From: Priestia aryabhattai
Lineage (GTDB): Bacteria > Bacillota > Bacilli > Bacillales > Bacillaceae_H
Assembly: GCF_023715685.1 (NCBI RefSeq)
Contig: NZ_JAMBOQ010000001.1
Coordinates: forward strand, 1,116,001 to 1,180,000
Length of the DNA: 64,000 bases
Reading direction: 5' to 3'
The position numbers and the translations under genes are program-made. The notes under the pieces are model-generated. The model did not search any database and had not been told where the DNA came from. It worked only from the letters and a program-made list of their open reading frames with translations. This document shows, one piece after another, positions 1-8,688 of this stretch; within the stretch, counting starts at the first letter, position 1; every line of letters starts with the position of its first letter.

Positions 1-224
1 ACCACCCTTGTTAACTATATACGCAGACGTATACAGTTCACTTCATTCAAGTTAACGGAATCTCCGGAACACCTTTACATCTATGTAAGATGGTCTAAGT
101 GTCAACTCAAGAGGTGAATTCACTTATTACATTTATAAAAATGCTTTCAGTCACGGCATTTTCTCCCTGCATAAACGGACATAAGCTACTGCTCTCTTTC
201 ATCGTTTTTTACATATGTAACTAT
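1..224 (-). promoter_or_regulatory. T-box leader of pheST (partial, runs off window)
   Basis: The minus strand ends at the window edge in AAGGGTGGT, the start of the conserved T-box sequence, preceded by about 215 nt of non-coding leader that begins just after a sigma-A promoter. Bacillus phenylalanyl-tRNA synthetase genes follow ysgA and are controlled by a tRNA-sensing T-box, so the downstream genes (outside the window) are inferred to be pheS and pheT. The antiterminator and terminator are not visible. The T-box identity is well supported; the amino acid specificity rests on synteny. Confidence 0.8.
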
Positions 225-230
225 TGTATT

Positions 231-259
231 ATTATAGTGAAAACACGTTCTCGATGCAA
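231..259 (-). promoter_or_regulatory. sigma-A promoter for the pheST T-box transcript
   Basis: On the minus strand TTGCAT (254-259) is followed after exactly 17 nt by TATAAT (231-236). The -35 box abuts the ysgA stop codon, so the synthetase operon starts its own transcript immediately after ysgA. Confidence 0.75.
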
Positions 260-1018
260 CTACATTCCGCGTAAATAATAAAGTAAGATTCCAGAAGCGA
301 TGGCAACATTTAGCGACTCGCTCTTTCCATAGATGGGAATGTACAGATTCTGATCCGTTTGTTTCAACACTTTCTCACTTACACCGCTTCCTTCATTTCC
401 CACAATCAGCGCAAATTCGTTTGAAGGTTTTACGCTTGTATAGGCCTTTCCATTTTGTAACGACGTGCCGTAAACTGCTATTCCTTTTTCTTTTAACAGT
501 GAAATCATTTCCAGTAAGTCACCTTTTACAATCGGAAGATGAAAAATAGCTCCTTGCGTTGAACGAACGACTTTTGGGTTATACACATCCACGCTGCCCT
601 CTCCAACGACAATAGCGTCCACTCCGGCAGCATCAGCTGTTCGAATAATTGTGCCTAGGTTACCTGGATCTTGCACTGCATCTAAAAGCAATACTTTCTG
701 TGCTGTATGAATGATTTCTGCATACTTCGTTTGAAAACACACAGCGATAATTCCTTGAGGTGCTTCTGTGTCAGATAATAATTTAATAATTGCTTCGTTT
801 ACAACGGTTATTTCTATACCCTCTATATTCCACTGTGCTGGCACTTCGGTCGATTCGCGTATAATGAGTTCCTTTACGCAATCGTTATTTTTGATAGCTT
901 CTTCGACTAAATGAAAGCCTTCTACCATAAAAAGACCTTGTTTATCACGGTCTTTTTTATTATGCAGCTTTTTCCACGCTTTTACCTGCGGATTTTTAAC
1001 TGAATCAATTTGTTTCAC
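260..1018 (-). CDS. ysgA: TrmH-family 23S rRNA 2'-O-ribose methyltransferase YsgA
   Basis: This 252-residue protein is an AdoMet-dependent RNA 2'-O-methyltransferase of the SPOUT/TrmH class, with an N-terminal substrate-binding domain and a C-terminal knotted catalytic domain. The family motifs are visible: DPGNLGTIIRTADA near residue 118, IVGNEGSGV near 205 and IYGKSESLNVAIASG near the C-terminus. An upstream in-frame ATG lies only 2 nt from the AAAGGAG site, so I prefer the GTG at 1018, about 8 nt away, giving the MKQIDSVKNP start typical of YsgA. It is divergent from sspI and sits before pheST, as in B. subtilis. The precise rRNA target is not shown by the sequence. Confidence 0.9.
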   Translation of the reverse strand: MKQIDSVKNPQVKAWKKLHNKKDRDKQGLFMVEGFHLVEEAIKNNDCVKELIIRESTEVPAQWNIEGIEITVVNEAIIKLLSDTEAPQGIIAVCFQTKYAEIIHTAQKVLLLDAVQDPGNLGTIIRTADAAGVDAIVVGEGSVDVYNPKVVRSTQGAIFHLPIVKGDLLEMISLLKEKGIAVYGTSLQNGKAYTSVKPSNEFALIVGNEGSGVSEKVLKQTDQNLYIPIYGKSESLNVAIASGILLYYLRGM

Positions 1019-1164
1019 AAACATAACTCCTTTATCTATACAAAAATAAATAGTTCGATTACATTTTGCTCAATAATCATTAGATAAGTTTCACTTTATT
1101 GTACATAGAAATCGCAAAGAAAACAAAAACTATTGGTAACTTTACGATAGCTGAGGTGAAAATG

Positions 1165-1371
1165 ATGGATCTTAATTTACGAAATGCTGTTATTGCAAAC
1201 GTTTCAGGAAACTCAAAAGAAGAGCTTGAAGCTACAATTTCTGACGCTATTCAAAGCGGTGAAGAAAAAATGCTCCCTGGACTTGGTGTTTTATTTGAGG
1301 TGCTTTGGGAAAAGTCTCCAGAATCAGAAAAAGAAGAAATTCTGACAACGCTTGAAAACGGTTTAAAATAA
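1165..1371 (+). CDS. sspI: small acid-soluble spore protein SspI
   Basis: A 68-residue minor small acid-soluble spore protein, synthesised in the forespore and located in the spore core in related bacilli. The body from MDLNLRNAV through [18 protein letters not shown] is nearly identical to B. subtilis SspI as I remember it. A longer frame opens at a TTG at 1099, but a GAGGTGAA site at 1153-1160 places initiation at the ATG pair 1162/1165, and the second ATG gives the family's MDLNL start. It stands alone and divergent from ysgA, and ends in a strong shared terminator. A forespore promoter is expected, but I could not identify one with confidence. Confidence 0.93.
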   Translation: MDLNLRNAVIANVSGNSKEELEATISDAIQSGEEKMLPGLGVLFEVLWEKSPESEKEEILTTLENGLK

Positions 1372-1394
1372 ATAGCCTTTTCCTATGTACAACA

Positions 1395-1429
1395 AAAAGC
1401 TCATTCTCCTAAGAGAATGAGCTTTTTTT
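1395..1429. terminator. bidirectional terminator between sspI and ysdC
   Basis: A 14-bp stem (AAAAGCTCATTCTC with its complement, loop CTAA) flanked by an A-run on the left and a T-run on the right can terminate transcription from both convergent genes. Confidence 0.88.
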
Positions 1430-2513
1430 AATTATACGTAATTGCGTTAACCGTATCTCGGTCTAAGCGTTTAATTACTTCGGCAATTAATTTAACTGCA
1501 TTTTCATAATCATCACGATGAAGCATCGCTGCATGAGAATGGATATAACGAGTTGCAATTGTAATCGAAAGTGCTGGCACACCGTTAGCTGAAATATGGA
1601 TAGAACCTGAGTCCGTACCGCCTCCAGCGATTGCATCAAATTGATACGGAATATTTAATTCATCTGCCACATCTACCACTGTATCTCGAAGTCCTTTATG
1701 AGAAACCATGGAAGCATCATATAAAATGATTTGCGGACCATCTCCCATTTTAGAAGATGCTTCTTTATCAGAAACGCCAGGTGTATCTCCAGCGATACCG
1801 ACATCAACAGCAAATGCAATATCCGGTTCAATAAAGTTAGCGGATGTTTTTGCACCTCGAAGTCCAACTTCTTCTTGCACCGTTCCTACACCATACACAA
1901 CATTTTCGTGTGTTTCATTCTTTAAAGCTTTTAATACATCAATAGCGATTGCACAGCCAATACGGTTATCCCAGGCTTTCGCTAGCAGCATCTTTTCGTT
2001 GTTCATAACCGTAAATTCGAAATAAGGCACAACCTGATCACCAGGTTTCACTCCCCACTCCGCTACTTCTTCTCTACTAGAGGCGCCAATATCGATGAAC
2101 ATATCTTTAATGTCAACTGGCTTTTTACGAACTTCTGGAGGCAGGATATGAGGAGGCTTCGAGCCAATAATCCCCGTTACCTCTCCTTTAGATGTAACGA
2201 TGGTTACACGTTGAGCAAGCATGACTTGAGACCACCATCCGCCTACCGTTTGAAAACGAATAAAGCCGCGTTCATCAATTTGAGTCACCATAAAACCTAC
2301 TTCATCTAAGTGACCGGCTACCATAATTTTAGGCCCTTGTTCGTTGCCCACTTTTTTCGCAATCAAACTGCCTAGTCCATCCGTCGTTACTTCATCTGCA
2401 TAAGGTGCAATATATTTCTTCATAACCTCACGCGGTTCACGTTCATTGCCAGGAATTCCTTTTGCATCTGTTAGTGCTTTAAGCATCGTTAATGTTTCAT
2501 CTAACTTTGTCAT
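1428..2513 (-). CDS. ysdC: M42-family aminopeptidase YsdC
   Basis: A 361-residue cytosolic dinuclear metallopeptidase of the M42 glutamyl-aminopeptidase/endoglucanase family. Metal-binding and catalytic segments are present in order: AGHLDEVGF near 66, [11 protein letters not shown] near 180, [11 protein letters not shown] near 215, [10 protein letters not shown] near 235, and [11 protein letters not shown] near 322. The start at 2513 follows AAAGGGGT by a normal spacing and gives MTKLDETL; the ATG 18 nt upstream precedes that site and is unlikely. Length and sequence match B. subtilis YsdC closely. It is convergent with sspI. The physiological substrate is unknown; members act as exopeptidases on short peptides. 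Confidence 0.92.
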   Translation of the reverse strand: MTKLDETLTMLKALTDAKGIPGNEREPREVMKKYIAPYADEVTTDGLGSLIAKKVGNEQGPKIMVAGHLDEVGFMVTQIDERGFIRFQTVGGWWSQVMLAQRVTIVTSKGEVTGIIGSKPPHILPPEVRKKPVDIKDMFIDIGASSREEVAEWGVKPGDQVVPYFEFTVMNNEKMLLAKAWDNRIGCAIAIDVLKALKNETHENVVYGVGTVQEEVGLRGAKTSANFIEPDIAFAVDVGIAGDTPGVSDKEASSKMGDGPQIILYDASMVSHKGLRDTVVDVADELNIPYQFDAIAGGGTDSGSIHISANGVPALSITIATRYIHSHAAMLHRDDYENAVKLIAEVIKRLDRDTVNAITYN

Positions 2514-2590
2514 ATGGATTACCCCTTTCATATGTATACCTCTATTATAGCTAAAAAGAGGTTGAATTAAAATTTCCCATCACTTTATTT

Positions 2591-3079
2591 CTAGTATCCT
2601 TGTTCTTGGCGTTTAAAATTCACTTCATTTTTTGAGATGTACGCCCCTTCAATATGTTCAGCGGAAAAACCAAACATATCGCCAAGCGCCATGTAAGATA
2701 CGAACATGTTCACATAGCTTTCTTTCGACAGGTCCTGCTCGAAAGCAGAAACTTGTGCAAATACCTGTAAAAATTGTGCTGTTTTTGAATCACTTGCTTT
2801 TGCTTTTGGCAGCTCAGTCAAATCATCGTATCCTTTTTCAATACCTAAAGAAAGAATAAAATGTACGCCGTCCACAAATTCTTCTAAAATAACAGCATCT
2901 TCAGCGGGAGGTTTAACGCTCCAAAATTTGAAGCAGCGCGTTTCGTTTGCCAGCTCTCCCATTTCGACAAGCAGGGCTAAAAGCTTTCTCGGAACCAAGT
3001 CTTCCTTATGAAGCTGATGCTTATCCTCTATATGCTGATCCAGCTGGCGCTGCATGGTAAATAGCTGTTGTAAATTCAA
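2591..3079 (-). CDS. dimeric dUTPase (dUTP diphosphatase)
   Basis: This protein of about 162 residues belongs to the all-alpha NTP pyrophosphatase superfamily, dimeric dUTPase branch, which converts dUTP to dUMP and PPi and so limits uracil in DNA. The paired acidic metal motifs are seen in LVEMGELANETR (near 40) and ILEEFVDGVHF (near 68), with a downstream helix carrying SYVNMFVSYMALG. A GTG at 3088 lies inside the AGGAGTG ribosome site, so the TTG at 3079, 8 nt downstream, is the better start. I do not recall this gene between ysdB and ysdC in B. subtilis, so it may be an insertion relative to that order. Confidence 0.8.
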   Translation of the reverse strand: MNLQQLFTMQRQLDQHIEDKHQLHKEDLVPRKLLALLVEMGELANETRCFKFWSVKPPAEDAVILEEFVDGVHFILSLGIEKGYDDLTELPKAKASDSKTAQFLQVFAQVSAFEQDLSKESYVNMFVSYMALGDMFGFSAEHIEGAYISKNEVNFKRQEQGY

Positions 3080-3148
3080 TGTAATCACTCCTGTAATTAT
3101 GTATATCTTCTTCTTTTTAAACCAATAAAGAAATTATATCAAAAATCA

Positions 3149-3174
3149 TGAAACTTTTTAGAGACTCGAACGTA
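3149..3174 (+). promoter_or_regulatory. sigma-W-type ECF promoter for ysdB
   Basis: TGAAAC at 3149-3154 is followed after exactly 16 nt by CGTA at 3171-3174, the arrangement of Bacillus sigma-W promoters. ysdB is a known member of the sigma-W regulon in B. subtilis, which supports the call. The site is 38 nt upstream of the ysdB start. Confidence 0.82.
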
Positions 3175-3211
3175 AAGTAAGAAAACTGTGCCTTGTAAAG
3201 GAGGGAGCGTT

Positions 3212-3589
3212 ATGTTTGTTATTGTTATCGTTCGCGTGTTCATTTTCGCGCTTGTTGCTTACACACTATTAAAATTGGTTCAGCATTTTCGCAGTCCAAA
3301 GCGGAAGCTTGTAGCAGCTCAGGAACATCAGCAATTTTTTGTCGTTGACGAAAAAACGAATATCCGCAAAAATTTTCTACTAACGTATAAAGGTATTTTA
3401 TTTGAAGGAGAAAAATACAGCAATCCCAATGAACCAGAGTCTTTGTCAATTACAATGGTGTTAACAGATCCATCTCGATTACATGAACTGCAAAAACAAG
3501 ATTTCAAGCTGCTGGAAAACCACGTACACGACATGTATCCAAATGCTCCTATTCGCTGGAAAAGCCCCGTTCGAGAATTTTTACACTGA
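3212..3589 (+). CDS. ysdB: sigma-W-regulon membrane-anchored protein YsdB
   Basis: A 125-residue protein with one N-terminal membrane segment (residues 1-22, rich in V, I, F, L) followed by a basic stretch SPKRK and a soluble domain with the signature RKNFLLTYKGILFEGEK (about 47-63). It matches B. subtilis YsdB in length and in this motif. AAGGAGGGA at 3198-3206 fixes the ATG at 3212. The promoter upstream has the sigma-W pattern, suggesting induction by cell-envelope stress. The biochemical role is unknown. Its stop codon is part of a hairpin shared with the convergent ysdA. Confidence 0.88.
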   Translation: MFVIVIVRVFIFALVAYTLLKLVQHFRSPKRKLVAAQEHQQFFVVDEKTNIRKNFLLTYKGILFEGEKYSNPNEPESLSITMVLTDPSRLHELQKQDFKLLENHVHDMYPNAPIRWKSPVREFLH

Positions 3590-3610
3590 GCACAAAATCA
3601 TTTGTGCTCA
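3587..3610. other. perfect hairpin containing both convergent stop codons
   Basis: A 10-bp perfect inverted repeat (TGAGCACAAA, loop ATCA, complement) begins with the TGA stop of ysdB and ends with the reverse-complemented TGA stop of ysdA. No T-run follows on either strand, so it is not a classical terminator but would form a stable 3' stem in both mRNAs. Confidence 0.7.
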
Positions 3611-3868
3611 GCTGATAACGAAAAAGAAAAGTAGATCAAGAGCGGAAAGAATAGGAAAACCTACTGTAAACGATGTGTGCTTCGTTTTATGACGATAGCA
3701 ATACATACCAATCAGTCCTCCAATGGCTCCTCCGATAGCAGCTACCGTCCACAGTGTGCTTTCGGCAATTCTCCACTCATGTCTTTTCGCTTTTTGTTTA
3801 TCTCTATACATCATTCCTATTCCTACTATATTAATGACAATAAAATAGGTAAGCAGCAGTTCATTCAT
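3608..3868 (-). CDS. ysdA: DUF1294 membrane protein YsdA
   Basis: An 86-residue integral membrane protein of the DUF1294 family. Hydrophobic segments lie at about 1-20, 38-57 and 70-86, separated by the conserved basic stretch MYRDKQKAKRHEWRI and the segment GAIGGLIGMYCYRHKTKH. It matches B. subtilis YsdA. It follows the rplT terminator on the same strand and is convergent with ysdB. Function unknown. Confidence 0.87.
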   Translation of the reverse strand: MNELLLTYFIVINIVGIGMMYRDKQKAKRHEWRIAESTLWTVAAIGGAIGGLIGMYCYRHKTKHTSFTVGFPILSALDLLFFFVIS

Positions 3869-3885
3869 GATATGTCCTCCGATAG

Positions 3886-3919
3886 CAAAAAAGCCTCATC
3901 ATCTAAAGATGACGAGACT
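3886..3919 (-). terminator. terminator of infC-rpmI-rplT
   Basis: Ten nucleotides after the rplT stop, a 13-bp stem (3892-3904 with 3907-3919; the plus-strand A-C mismatches become G-U pairs in the minus-strand RNA) is followed by six U residues. Confidence 0.88.
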
Positions 3920-3928
3920 TTATATTAA

Positions 3929-4288
3929 TTACTTATCTAAGCCTTTTTTAGCAGCAGTTGCTAATTCAGCAAATGCTTTTTCATCAGCTACAGCTAAGTC
4001 AGCAAGCATTTTGCGGTTAACTTCAATACCTGCTAATTTTAAACCGTGCATTAAACGGCTATAAGAAAGACCGTTCATACGAGCAGCTGCATTGATACGT
4101 GTGATCCATAATTTACGGAAGTCACGTTTTTTCTGACGACGGTCACGATAAGCATACATGTGAGATTTCATAACTTGCTGATTAGCAACTTTATATAATC
4201 TATGCTTCGAACCGAAGAAACCTTTAGCTAATTTTAAAACTTTTTTACGACGTTTGCGTGTTACTGTACCGCCTTTTACGCGTGGCAT
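3929..4288 (-). CDS. rplT: 50S ribosomal protein L20
   Basis: A 119-residue L20, an early-assembly protein that binds 23S rRNA and is also the autogenous repressor of its operon in B. subtilis. The basic N-terminal extension ([16 protein letters not shown]) and the globular C-terminal half ([20 protein letters not shown]) are typical and complete. It is the last gene of infC-rpmI-rplT, 39 nt after rpmI. Confidence 0.98.
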   Translation of the reverse strand: MPRVKGGTVTRKRRKKVLKLAKGFFGSKHRLYKVANQQVMKSHMYAYRDRRQKKRDFRKLWITRINAAARMNGLSYSRLMHGLKLAGIEVNRKMLADLAVADEKAFAELATAAKKGLDK

Positions 4289-4327
4289 AATTGTTTACCT
4301 CCTGTATTGTTTCTATCTCAACCCAAA

Positions 4328-4528
4328 TTACTTAATGTTATCTAATAAGTGACGGATACGTTTGAAGTCACCTTTGCTTACTAAAGAACCTTTACGTAAT
4401 TTACGCTTTTGTTTTGTAGATTTGTTAGCGAATAAATGGCTTGTGTAAGCACGAGCACGTTTTAATTTACCGCTTCCAGTCTTTTTGAAACGCTTTGCAG
4501 CGCCACGATGTGTTTTCATTTTTGGCAT
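4328..4528 (-). CDS. rpmI: 50S ribosomal protein L35
   Basis: A complete 66-residue L35 with the family signature [20 protein letters not shown] at the N-terminus and a strongly basic composition. It lies between infC (21 nt) and rplT, the universal arrangement. A GGAGGAACACC-type ribosome site precedes the ATG. Confidence 0.98.
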   Translation of the reverse strand: MPKMKTHRGAAKRFKKTGSGKLKRARAYTSHLFANKSTKQKRKLRKGSLVSKGDFKRIRHLLDNIK

Positions 4529-4549
4529 GGGGTGTTCCTCCTCGTTCTA

Positions 4550-5065
4550 TTACTTTTCGTTTTTAGGTGCCAAGACTAAGAACATGCTGCGGCCTTCCAT
4601 TTTAGGAGCCGATTCAACTGAACTTACATCTTCGCAAGCTTGTGAAAAACGTTCAAGTACTTTTTGGCCAATCCCTTTATGAGTAATGGCACGACCTTTA
4701 AAGCGAATAGACGCTTTCACTTTGTCACCTTTTTCAAGGAACTTGCGTGCGTTACGAAGTTTAGTGTTAAAATCATGTTCATCAATTGTTGGACTTAAAC
4801 GAACTTCTTTTAAGTTTACAACTTTTTGGTTTTTACGAGCTTCTCTTTCTTTACGTTGTTGCTCATAACGGAATTTACCGTAGTCCATAATACGACATAC
4901 CGGCGGTTTCGCATTTGCAGCAACCATTACTAAGTCAAGATTTACTCGTGAAGCAATTTCTAATGCTTCATTTTTTGATTTAATTCCTAATTGTTCACCG
5001 TTTTGATCAATTAGACGAACTTCGCGAGCTCGAATGCCCTCGTTTACCATCATGTCCTTGCTAAT
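4550..5065 (-). CDS. infC: translation initiation factor IF-3 (AUU start)
   Basis: IF-3 binds the 30S subunit, prevents premature 50S joining and checks start-codon identity. Both domains are present: an N-terminal domain with [17 protein letters not shown] and [12 protein letters not shown], and a C-terminal domain with [10 protein letters not shown] and [11 protein letters not shown]. The nearest ATG (5053) is 20 nt from the GGAGGT site. Four codons further upstream an ATT at 5063-5065 lies 8 nt from it and extends the protein in frame to (M)SKDMMVNE, 171 residues, resembling B. subtilis IF-3. AUU initiation is known for infC elsewhere (E. coli, Geobacillus) and allows IF-3 to limit its own synthesis. 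I therefore annotate the ATT start. Confidence 0.93.
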   Translation of the reverse strand: MSKDMMVNEGIRAREVRLIDQNGEQLGIKSKNEALEIASRVNLDLVMVAANAKPPVCRIMDYGKFRYEQQRKEREARKNQKVVNLKEVRLSPTIDEHDFNTKLRNARKFLEKGDKVKASIRFKGRAITHKGIGQKVLERFSQACEDVSSVESAPKMEGRSMFLVLAPKNEK

Positions 5066-5263
5066 AAGTAGCCACCTCCAAGGTTTAATGAGCGAATACG
5101 CTTGCTTAGACCGATTATTAACTCACACAAAAAAGTGTGAGTACATACTGCACCCACACTTCTATCGTTTTAATTAAGATACGATGTACCTGCTAACTGC
5201 TCTATGCGTCACTCAGGTGAGAAGCGGGTGCTTCTTCTTCTGTATAAACAAGTATTCAATTAC
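5066..5263 (-). promoter_or_regulatory. L20-type autoregulatory leader of infC-rpmI-rplT
   Basis: About 200 nt of non-coding RNA lie between the promoter and infC. Near its 3' part is an intrinsic terminator: a 9-bp stem (5152-5160 with 5134-5142, one G-U in the RNA) followed by a run of U. In B. subtilis this operon has an attenuating leader bound by L20, and the layout here is the same. The L20-binding fold was not traced base by base. Confidence 0.8.
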
Positions 5264-5270
5264 TTAAGCT

Positions 5271-5299
5271 ATTATAGTATCAACAAAGACAAAAGTCAA
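5271..5299 (-). promoter_or_regulatory. sigma-A promoter of infC operon
   Basis: Minus-strand TTGACT (5294-5299), 17 nt spacer, TATAAT (5271-5276): a near-consensus strong promoter, as expected for a translation operon. Confidence 0.88.
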
Positions 5300-5380
5300 T
5301 GATTTCGTTCTTTTTTCACAACAAAAGTTATTGTATCAAAGGAAAAACATTTATGCAACAGTTTTTTATAAATGTTAGAT

Positions 5381-5413
5381 AAAAAAGCAGAGAATTTCGA
5401 TTCTCTGCTTTTT
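5381..5413 (-). terminator. terminator of thrS
   Basis: An 11-bp stem AAAGCAGAGAA with its complement, loop TTCGA on the plus strand, starts 4 nt after the thrS stop and has a U-run on the minus-strand RNA. Confidence 0.88.
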
Positions 5414-5416
5414 CCA

Positions 5417-7354
5417 TTAACGAGATGCTTCTGCTTTTACATTTTGTAAAAAGGCTTGGAAATTCACTGTTTCTGAATCCTGCTCACCATATTTACGTAC
5501 GTTTACTGCTTTATCCTCTACTTCTTTATCCCCTACAACAAGCATGTAAGGAATTTTTTGCATTTGAGCCTCACGGATTTTATAGCCAATTTTCTCATCG
5601 CGAGAATCAAGTTCCACACGAATACCCGCAAGCTGAAGCTGTTCTTGCACTTCTTTTGCATACTCAAGGTGAACCGTAGGTGATACCGGAATCACTTGAA
5701 CTTGTACAGGTGCTAACCACGTTGGGAAAGCTCCTTTGTATTCTTCGATTAAGAAAGCTACAAAGCGTTCCATTGTTGACACCACGCCGCGGTGAATAAC
5801 AACAGGTCGATGTTGTTTTCCGTCTTCTCCTACATACGTTAAATCAAAGCGTTCAGGAAGTAAGAAATCCAATTGAACTGTAGATAGCGTCTCTTCTTTA
5901 CCAAGAGCCGTTTTAACTTGAACATCTAGCTTTGGACCGTAGAATGCCGCTTCGCCTTCAACTTCATAATAATCAAGGTCAAGTTCATCCATTGCGTCTT
6001 TTAACATGCTTTGTGCTTTTTCCCACATTGCATCATCATCGAAGTATTTTTCTGTATCTTCAGGGTCACGGTAAGATAGACGGAATGAATAATTTTCAAA
6101 TCCAAAATCTTTATAAACCGCTTCAACTAAGCGAACCACACGAATAAATTCTTCTTTGATTTGATCCGGTCGTACAAAGATATGCGCATCATTTAGCGTC
6201 ATGCCTCGAACACGCTGAAGTCCTGATAATGCTCCTGACATTTCGTAGCGGTGCATCGTTCCAAGCTCAGCAATACGGATTGGAAGCTCACGATAGCTGT
6301 GAATACCTTGTTTGTAAACCATCATGTGATGAGGACAGTTCATTGGACGAAGAACCAGGTCCTCGTTATCCATTTCCATTGCAGGGAACATGTCATCTTG
6401 GTAGTGCTCCCAGTGGCCAGACGTTTTGTAAAGTTCTACACTTCCCAGCACTGGAGTGTAAACGTGCTGATAACCAAGGCTTACTTCTTTATCTACGATA
6501 TAACGCTCGATAATACGGCGGATTGTCGCACCTTTTGGAAGCCATAAAGGCAGACCTTGTCCTACTTTTTGAGAGTTTGTAAATAAGTTTAACTCTTTAC
6601 CAAGTTTACGGTGGTCACGTTCTTTTGCTTCTTCAAGAAGACGAAGATGCTCGTCTAAATCTGCTTTTGTAAAGAATGCTGTACCGTAAATACGCTGCAG
6701 CATTTGATTATCACTGTCTCCGCGCCAATAAGCACCAGCCACGCTTAATAGTTTAAATTCTTTAATTTTGCCTGTTGACGGCACGTGCACGCCTCGACAA
6801 AGGTCAAAGAATTCGCCTTGTTGGTAAATCGTAACCTTTTCACCTGCTGGAATCGCATCGATCAATTCAAGTTTTAGTTCATCGCCGACTTCTTTATAAA
6901 GTTGAATTGCTTCTTCCCGAGAAACTTCTTTTCGTTCAATTTCAATATTTGAATTAACGATTTTTTTCATTTCTTTTTCAATTTTACCTAAATCTTCAGG
7001 AGTAATTGAATCTTCCATATCGATATCATAGTAAAAACCATTTTCAATGACCGGTCCTACACCTAGCTGTACTTTTGCATCTTTGTATAAACGTTTGATT
7101 GCTTGAGCCATTAAATGCGCTGTACTATGACGCATAATTTCAAGCGCTTCAGGAGCATCTTGCGTAATGATTTCAAGACTGCCATCTTGTTCGATTGGCG
7201 TACGTAAATCCAGTAGCTCGCCGTTTACTTTACCTGCTAATGCTTTTTTCTTTAATCCCGGGCTAATAGAAGCCGCAATATCTTCTGTTGATGATCCTTT
7301 TGGATACTCTTTAACAGCTCCATCAGGAAATGTCATTTTGATTACTTCTGACAC
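5417..7354 (-). CDS. thrS: threonyl-tRNA synthetase
   Basis: A class II synthetase of 645 residues charging tRNA-Thr. In order: TGS domain (1-65, [13 protein letters not shown]), editing domain with zinc-type residues [12 protein letters not shown] (about 75) and CRGVHVP (about 185), catalytic core with motif 2 [29 protein letters not shown] (Zn cysteine and histidine), motif 3 [11 protein letters not shown], and an anticodon-binding domain ending in [20 protein letters not shown]. The AAAGGAG site lies about 9 nt before a GTG at 7354, giving [12 protein letters not shown]; upstream in-frame ATGs lack such a site. Expression is governed by the T-box upstream. Confidence 0.97.
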   Translation of the reverse strand: MSEVIKMTFPDGAVKEYPKGSSTEDIAASISPGLKKKALAGKVNGELLDLRTPIEQDGSLEIITQDAPEALEIMRHSTAHLMAQAIKRLYKDAKVQLGVGPVIENGFYYDIDMEDSITPEDLGKIEKEMKKIVNSNIEIERKEVSREEAIQLYKEVGDELKLELIDAIPAGEKVTIYQQGEFFDLCRGVHVPSTGKIKEFKLLSVAGAYWRGDSDNQMLQRIYGTAFFTKADLDEHLRLLEEAKERDHRKLGKELNLFTNSQKVGQGLPLWLPKGATIRRIIERYIVDKEVSLGYQHVYTPVLGSVELYKTSGHWEHYQDDMFPAMEMDNEDLVLRPMNCPHHMMVYKQGIHSYRELPIRIAELGTMHRYEMSGALSGLQRVRGMTLNDAHIFVRPDQIKEEFIRVVRLVEAVYKDFGFENYSFRLSYRDPEDTEKYFDDDAMWEKAQSMLKDAMDELDLDYYEVEGEAAFYGPKLDVQVKTALGKEETLSTVQLDFLLPERFDLTYVGEDGKQHRPVVIHRGVVSTMERFVAFLIEEYKGAFPTWLAPVQVQVIPVSPTVHLEYAKEVQEQLQLAGIRVELDSRDEKIGYKIREAQMQKIPYMLVVGDKEVEDKAVNVRKYGEQDSETVNFQAFLQNVKAEASR

Positions 7355-7401
7355 AACTTTCCACTCCTTTAACATAACTGAATAAACTTTTTGTAAAAAC
7401 A

Positions 7402-7689
7402 AAAAACTCGTCCCTTATAAAAAGGGACGAGTTGTGTATACACGCGGTACCACCCTTGTTTCCTCTTCGTATCTTGGATAACCCAAAGAACCCGAAGCGG
7501 CTCGAGGTTTTATAACGGAAATTCCGTCAGTAATTACTAGAGACGCTGCTCGTTTACTACTGAAGTTTAGAGGTGGTAAGAATATATTCCGTGTTAGGAG
7601 ATTTTCAGCCTAGATCTCCCTCTCTACAAACCGTAAATATACACTCATGTCCTCATCATAACTTGTAACATATAGCTGTTTTTCAATAT
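7402..7689 (-). promoter_or_regulatory. T-box riboswitch of thrS
   Basis: The minus strand carries the canonical T-box AAGGGTGGTACCGCG (7443-7457) followed by an intrinsic terminator with a 12-bp stem (AACTCGTCCCTT and complement, 7406-7434) and a U-run, then the thrS ribosome site. An ACC threonine triplet followed by A lies near 7575-7580 and is a plausible specifier, though I did not fold stem I fully. Uncharged tRNA-Thr should stabilise the antiterminator and permit thrS transcription. Confidence 0.93.
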
Positions 7690-7695
7690 GCATTT

Positions 7696-7724
7696 ATTAT
7701 ATTCATTTTCAAAATAGAAATCAA
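7696..7724 (-). promoter_or_regulatory. sigma-A promoter of thrS
   Basis: Minus-strand TTGATT (7719-7724), 17-nt spacer, TATAAT (7696-7701), immediately before the ytxC stop codon and about 290 nt before the end of the T-box terminator. Confidence 0.8.
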
Positions 7725-7728
7725 CCTT

Positions 7729-8589
7729 TCACGTTATATTTTGCTTTTGATCAAACGGAAATTCATTTTTTTCGTATAACATAACTTTTTCTTGGAAGAT
7801 ATTTTGAATGGTATAAACAAAATCATGATCATGCTGGTCGCTATACAGATGAATAGCAGCTGGAGATAAACTTAGCAAAGGCGCGATAATAGTTGAGTCT
7901 ATGTATAATGATTCTTGTTCAGATAAAAAGGCCTCTGCTAGAGCTGCACATTCACGTTCAGGAACATATCTACTGCTGTGGTCGTACAATACAAACTTGT
8001 TTTTATTCAAGTGCATCACATACACATCACCTGTAGATGACTGTCTTTCATTAGCTGCTTGACGCAGCTGATGAATAAGAATTTGATAGTCTTGTTCAAG
8101 CTTATATTCATCAATCGCCAGCTCAGCATAATAGCGCAGCCGCTCTTGATATTCTTTTAAACGGAATTGGAGAAAAGACTCAAAGGTGAATGTTACATTA
8201 TGAATGAAGAAGTCTTGAAGAGCCTGGCGGATAAGTAATTCTCTTGGAAGAGAAAATGTTTTTTGCGGAATTTCGCCTCTCTCTCCTTCCATAATCCCCC
8301 CCATAATTTGAAGCAGCAAATCTTGCTCTTCCTCTTCTGAATAGAAAAATTGTTCTTTTAATATGTTTACCATCATCTTTTTTTCTTTCTTTTTTAAAAT
8401 CACGTGCGTTAATACCGGTATTACCATGTCTTGTAAAATGGCCTCTCTATTGTATGTCTCATCAATTACTAAAAGCTGATTATTCACCAACTTCAAGCAC
8501 TGTGAACCATATGATAAAGCGCTTCGCTTAGCGCATAAAGACTCATATACAACGACTGCGTCTTCTACATATTTAAAGAATATTTTCAT
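7729..8589 (-). CDS. ytxC: sporulation protein YtxC
   Basis: A 286-residue protein matching the YtxC-like family (B. subtilis ytxC lies directly upstream of thrS, as here). It begins MKIFFKYVEDAVVVYESL and contains a helical, charged middle with LQFRLKEYQERLRYYAELAIDEYKLEQ-type heptads (about 140-170), followed by an alpha/beta C-terminal half. No signal peptide or clear membrane segment is visible. Family annotation links it to sporulation; its molecular role is unknown to me. It stands between dnaI and thrS with its own spacing of 96 nt after the dnaI terminator region. Confidence 0.82.
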   Translation of the reverse strand: MKIFFKYVEDAVVVYESLCAKRSALSYGSQCLKLVNNQLLVIDETYNREAILQDMVIPVLTHVILKKKEKKMMVNILKEQFFYSEEEEQDLLLQIMGGIMEGERGEIPQKTFSLPRELLIRQALQDFFIHNVTFTFESFLQFRLKEYQERLRYYAELAIDEYKLEQDYQILIHQLRQAANERQSSTGDVYVMHLNKNKFVLYDHSSRYVPERECAALAEAFLSEQESLYIDSTIIAPLLSLSPAAIHLYSDQHDHDFVYTIQNIFQEKVMLYEKNEFPFDQKQNIT

Positions 8590-8642
8590 TCCTCATAGCC
8601 CCCCTTTGGACACGCTTTATTAATGTATATGGGGCAACATGC

Positions 8643-8688
8643 AAAAAAATGAGCAAGTCGTTACAAGAAATGTAAAACGACCTGCTCA
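8643..8688 (-). terminator. terminator of dnaB-dnaI
   Basis: A long stem (GAGCAGGTCGTT... in the RNA, with G-U pairs) overlaps the dnaI stop region and is followed by seven U residues on the minus strand. Confidence 0.82.

Noticed and set aside
1025..1152. Sigma-G promoter for sspI
   Set aside because: No GHATR-N18-CATWMTA match was found; only a poor partial match near 1102-1130.
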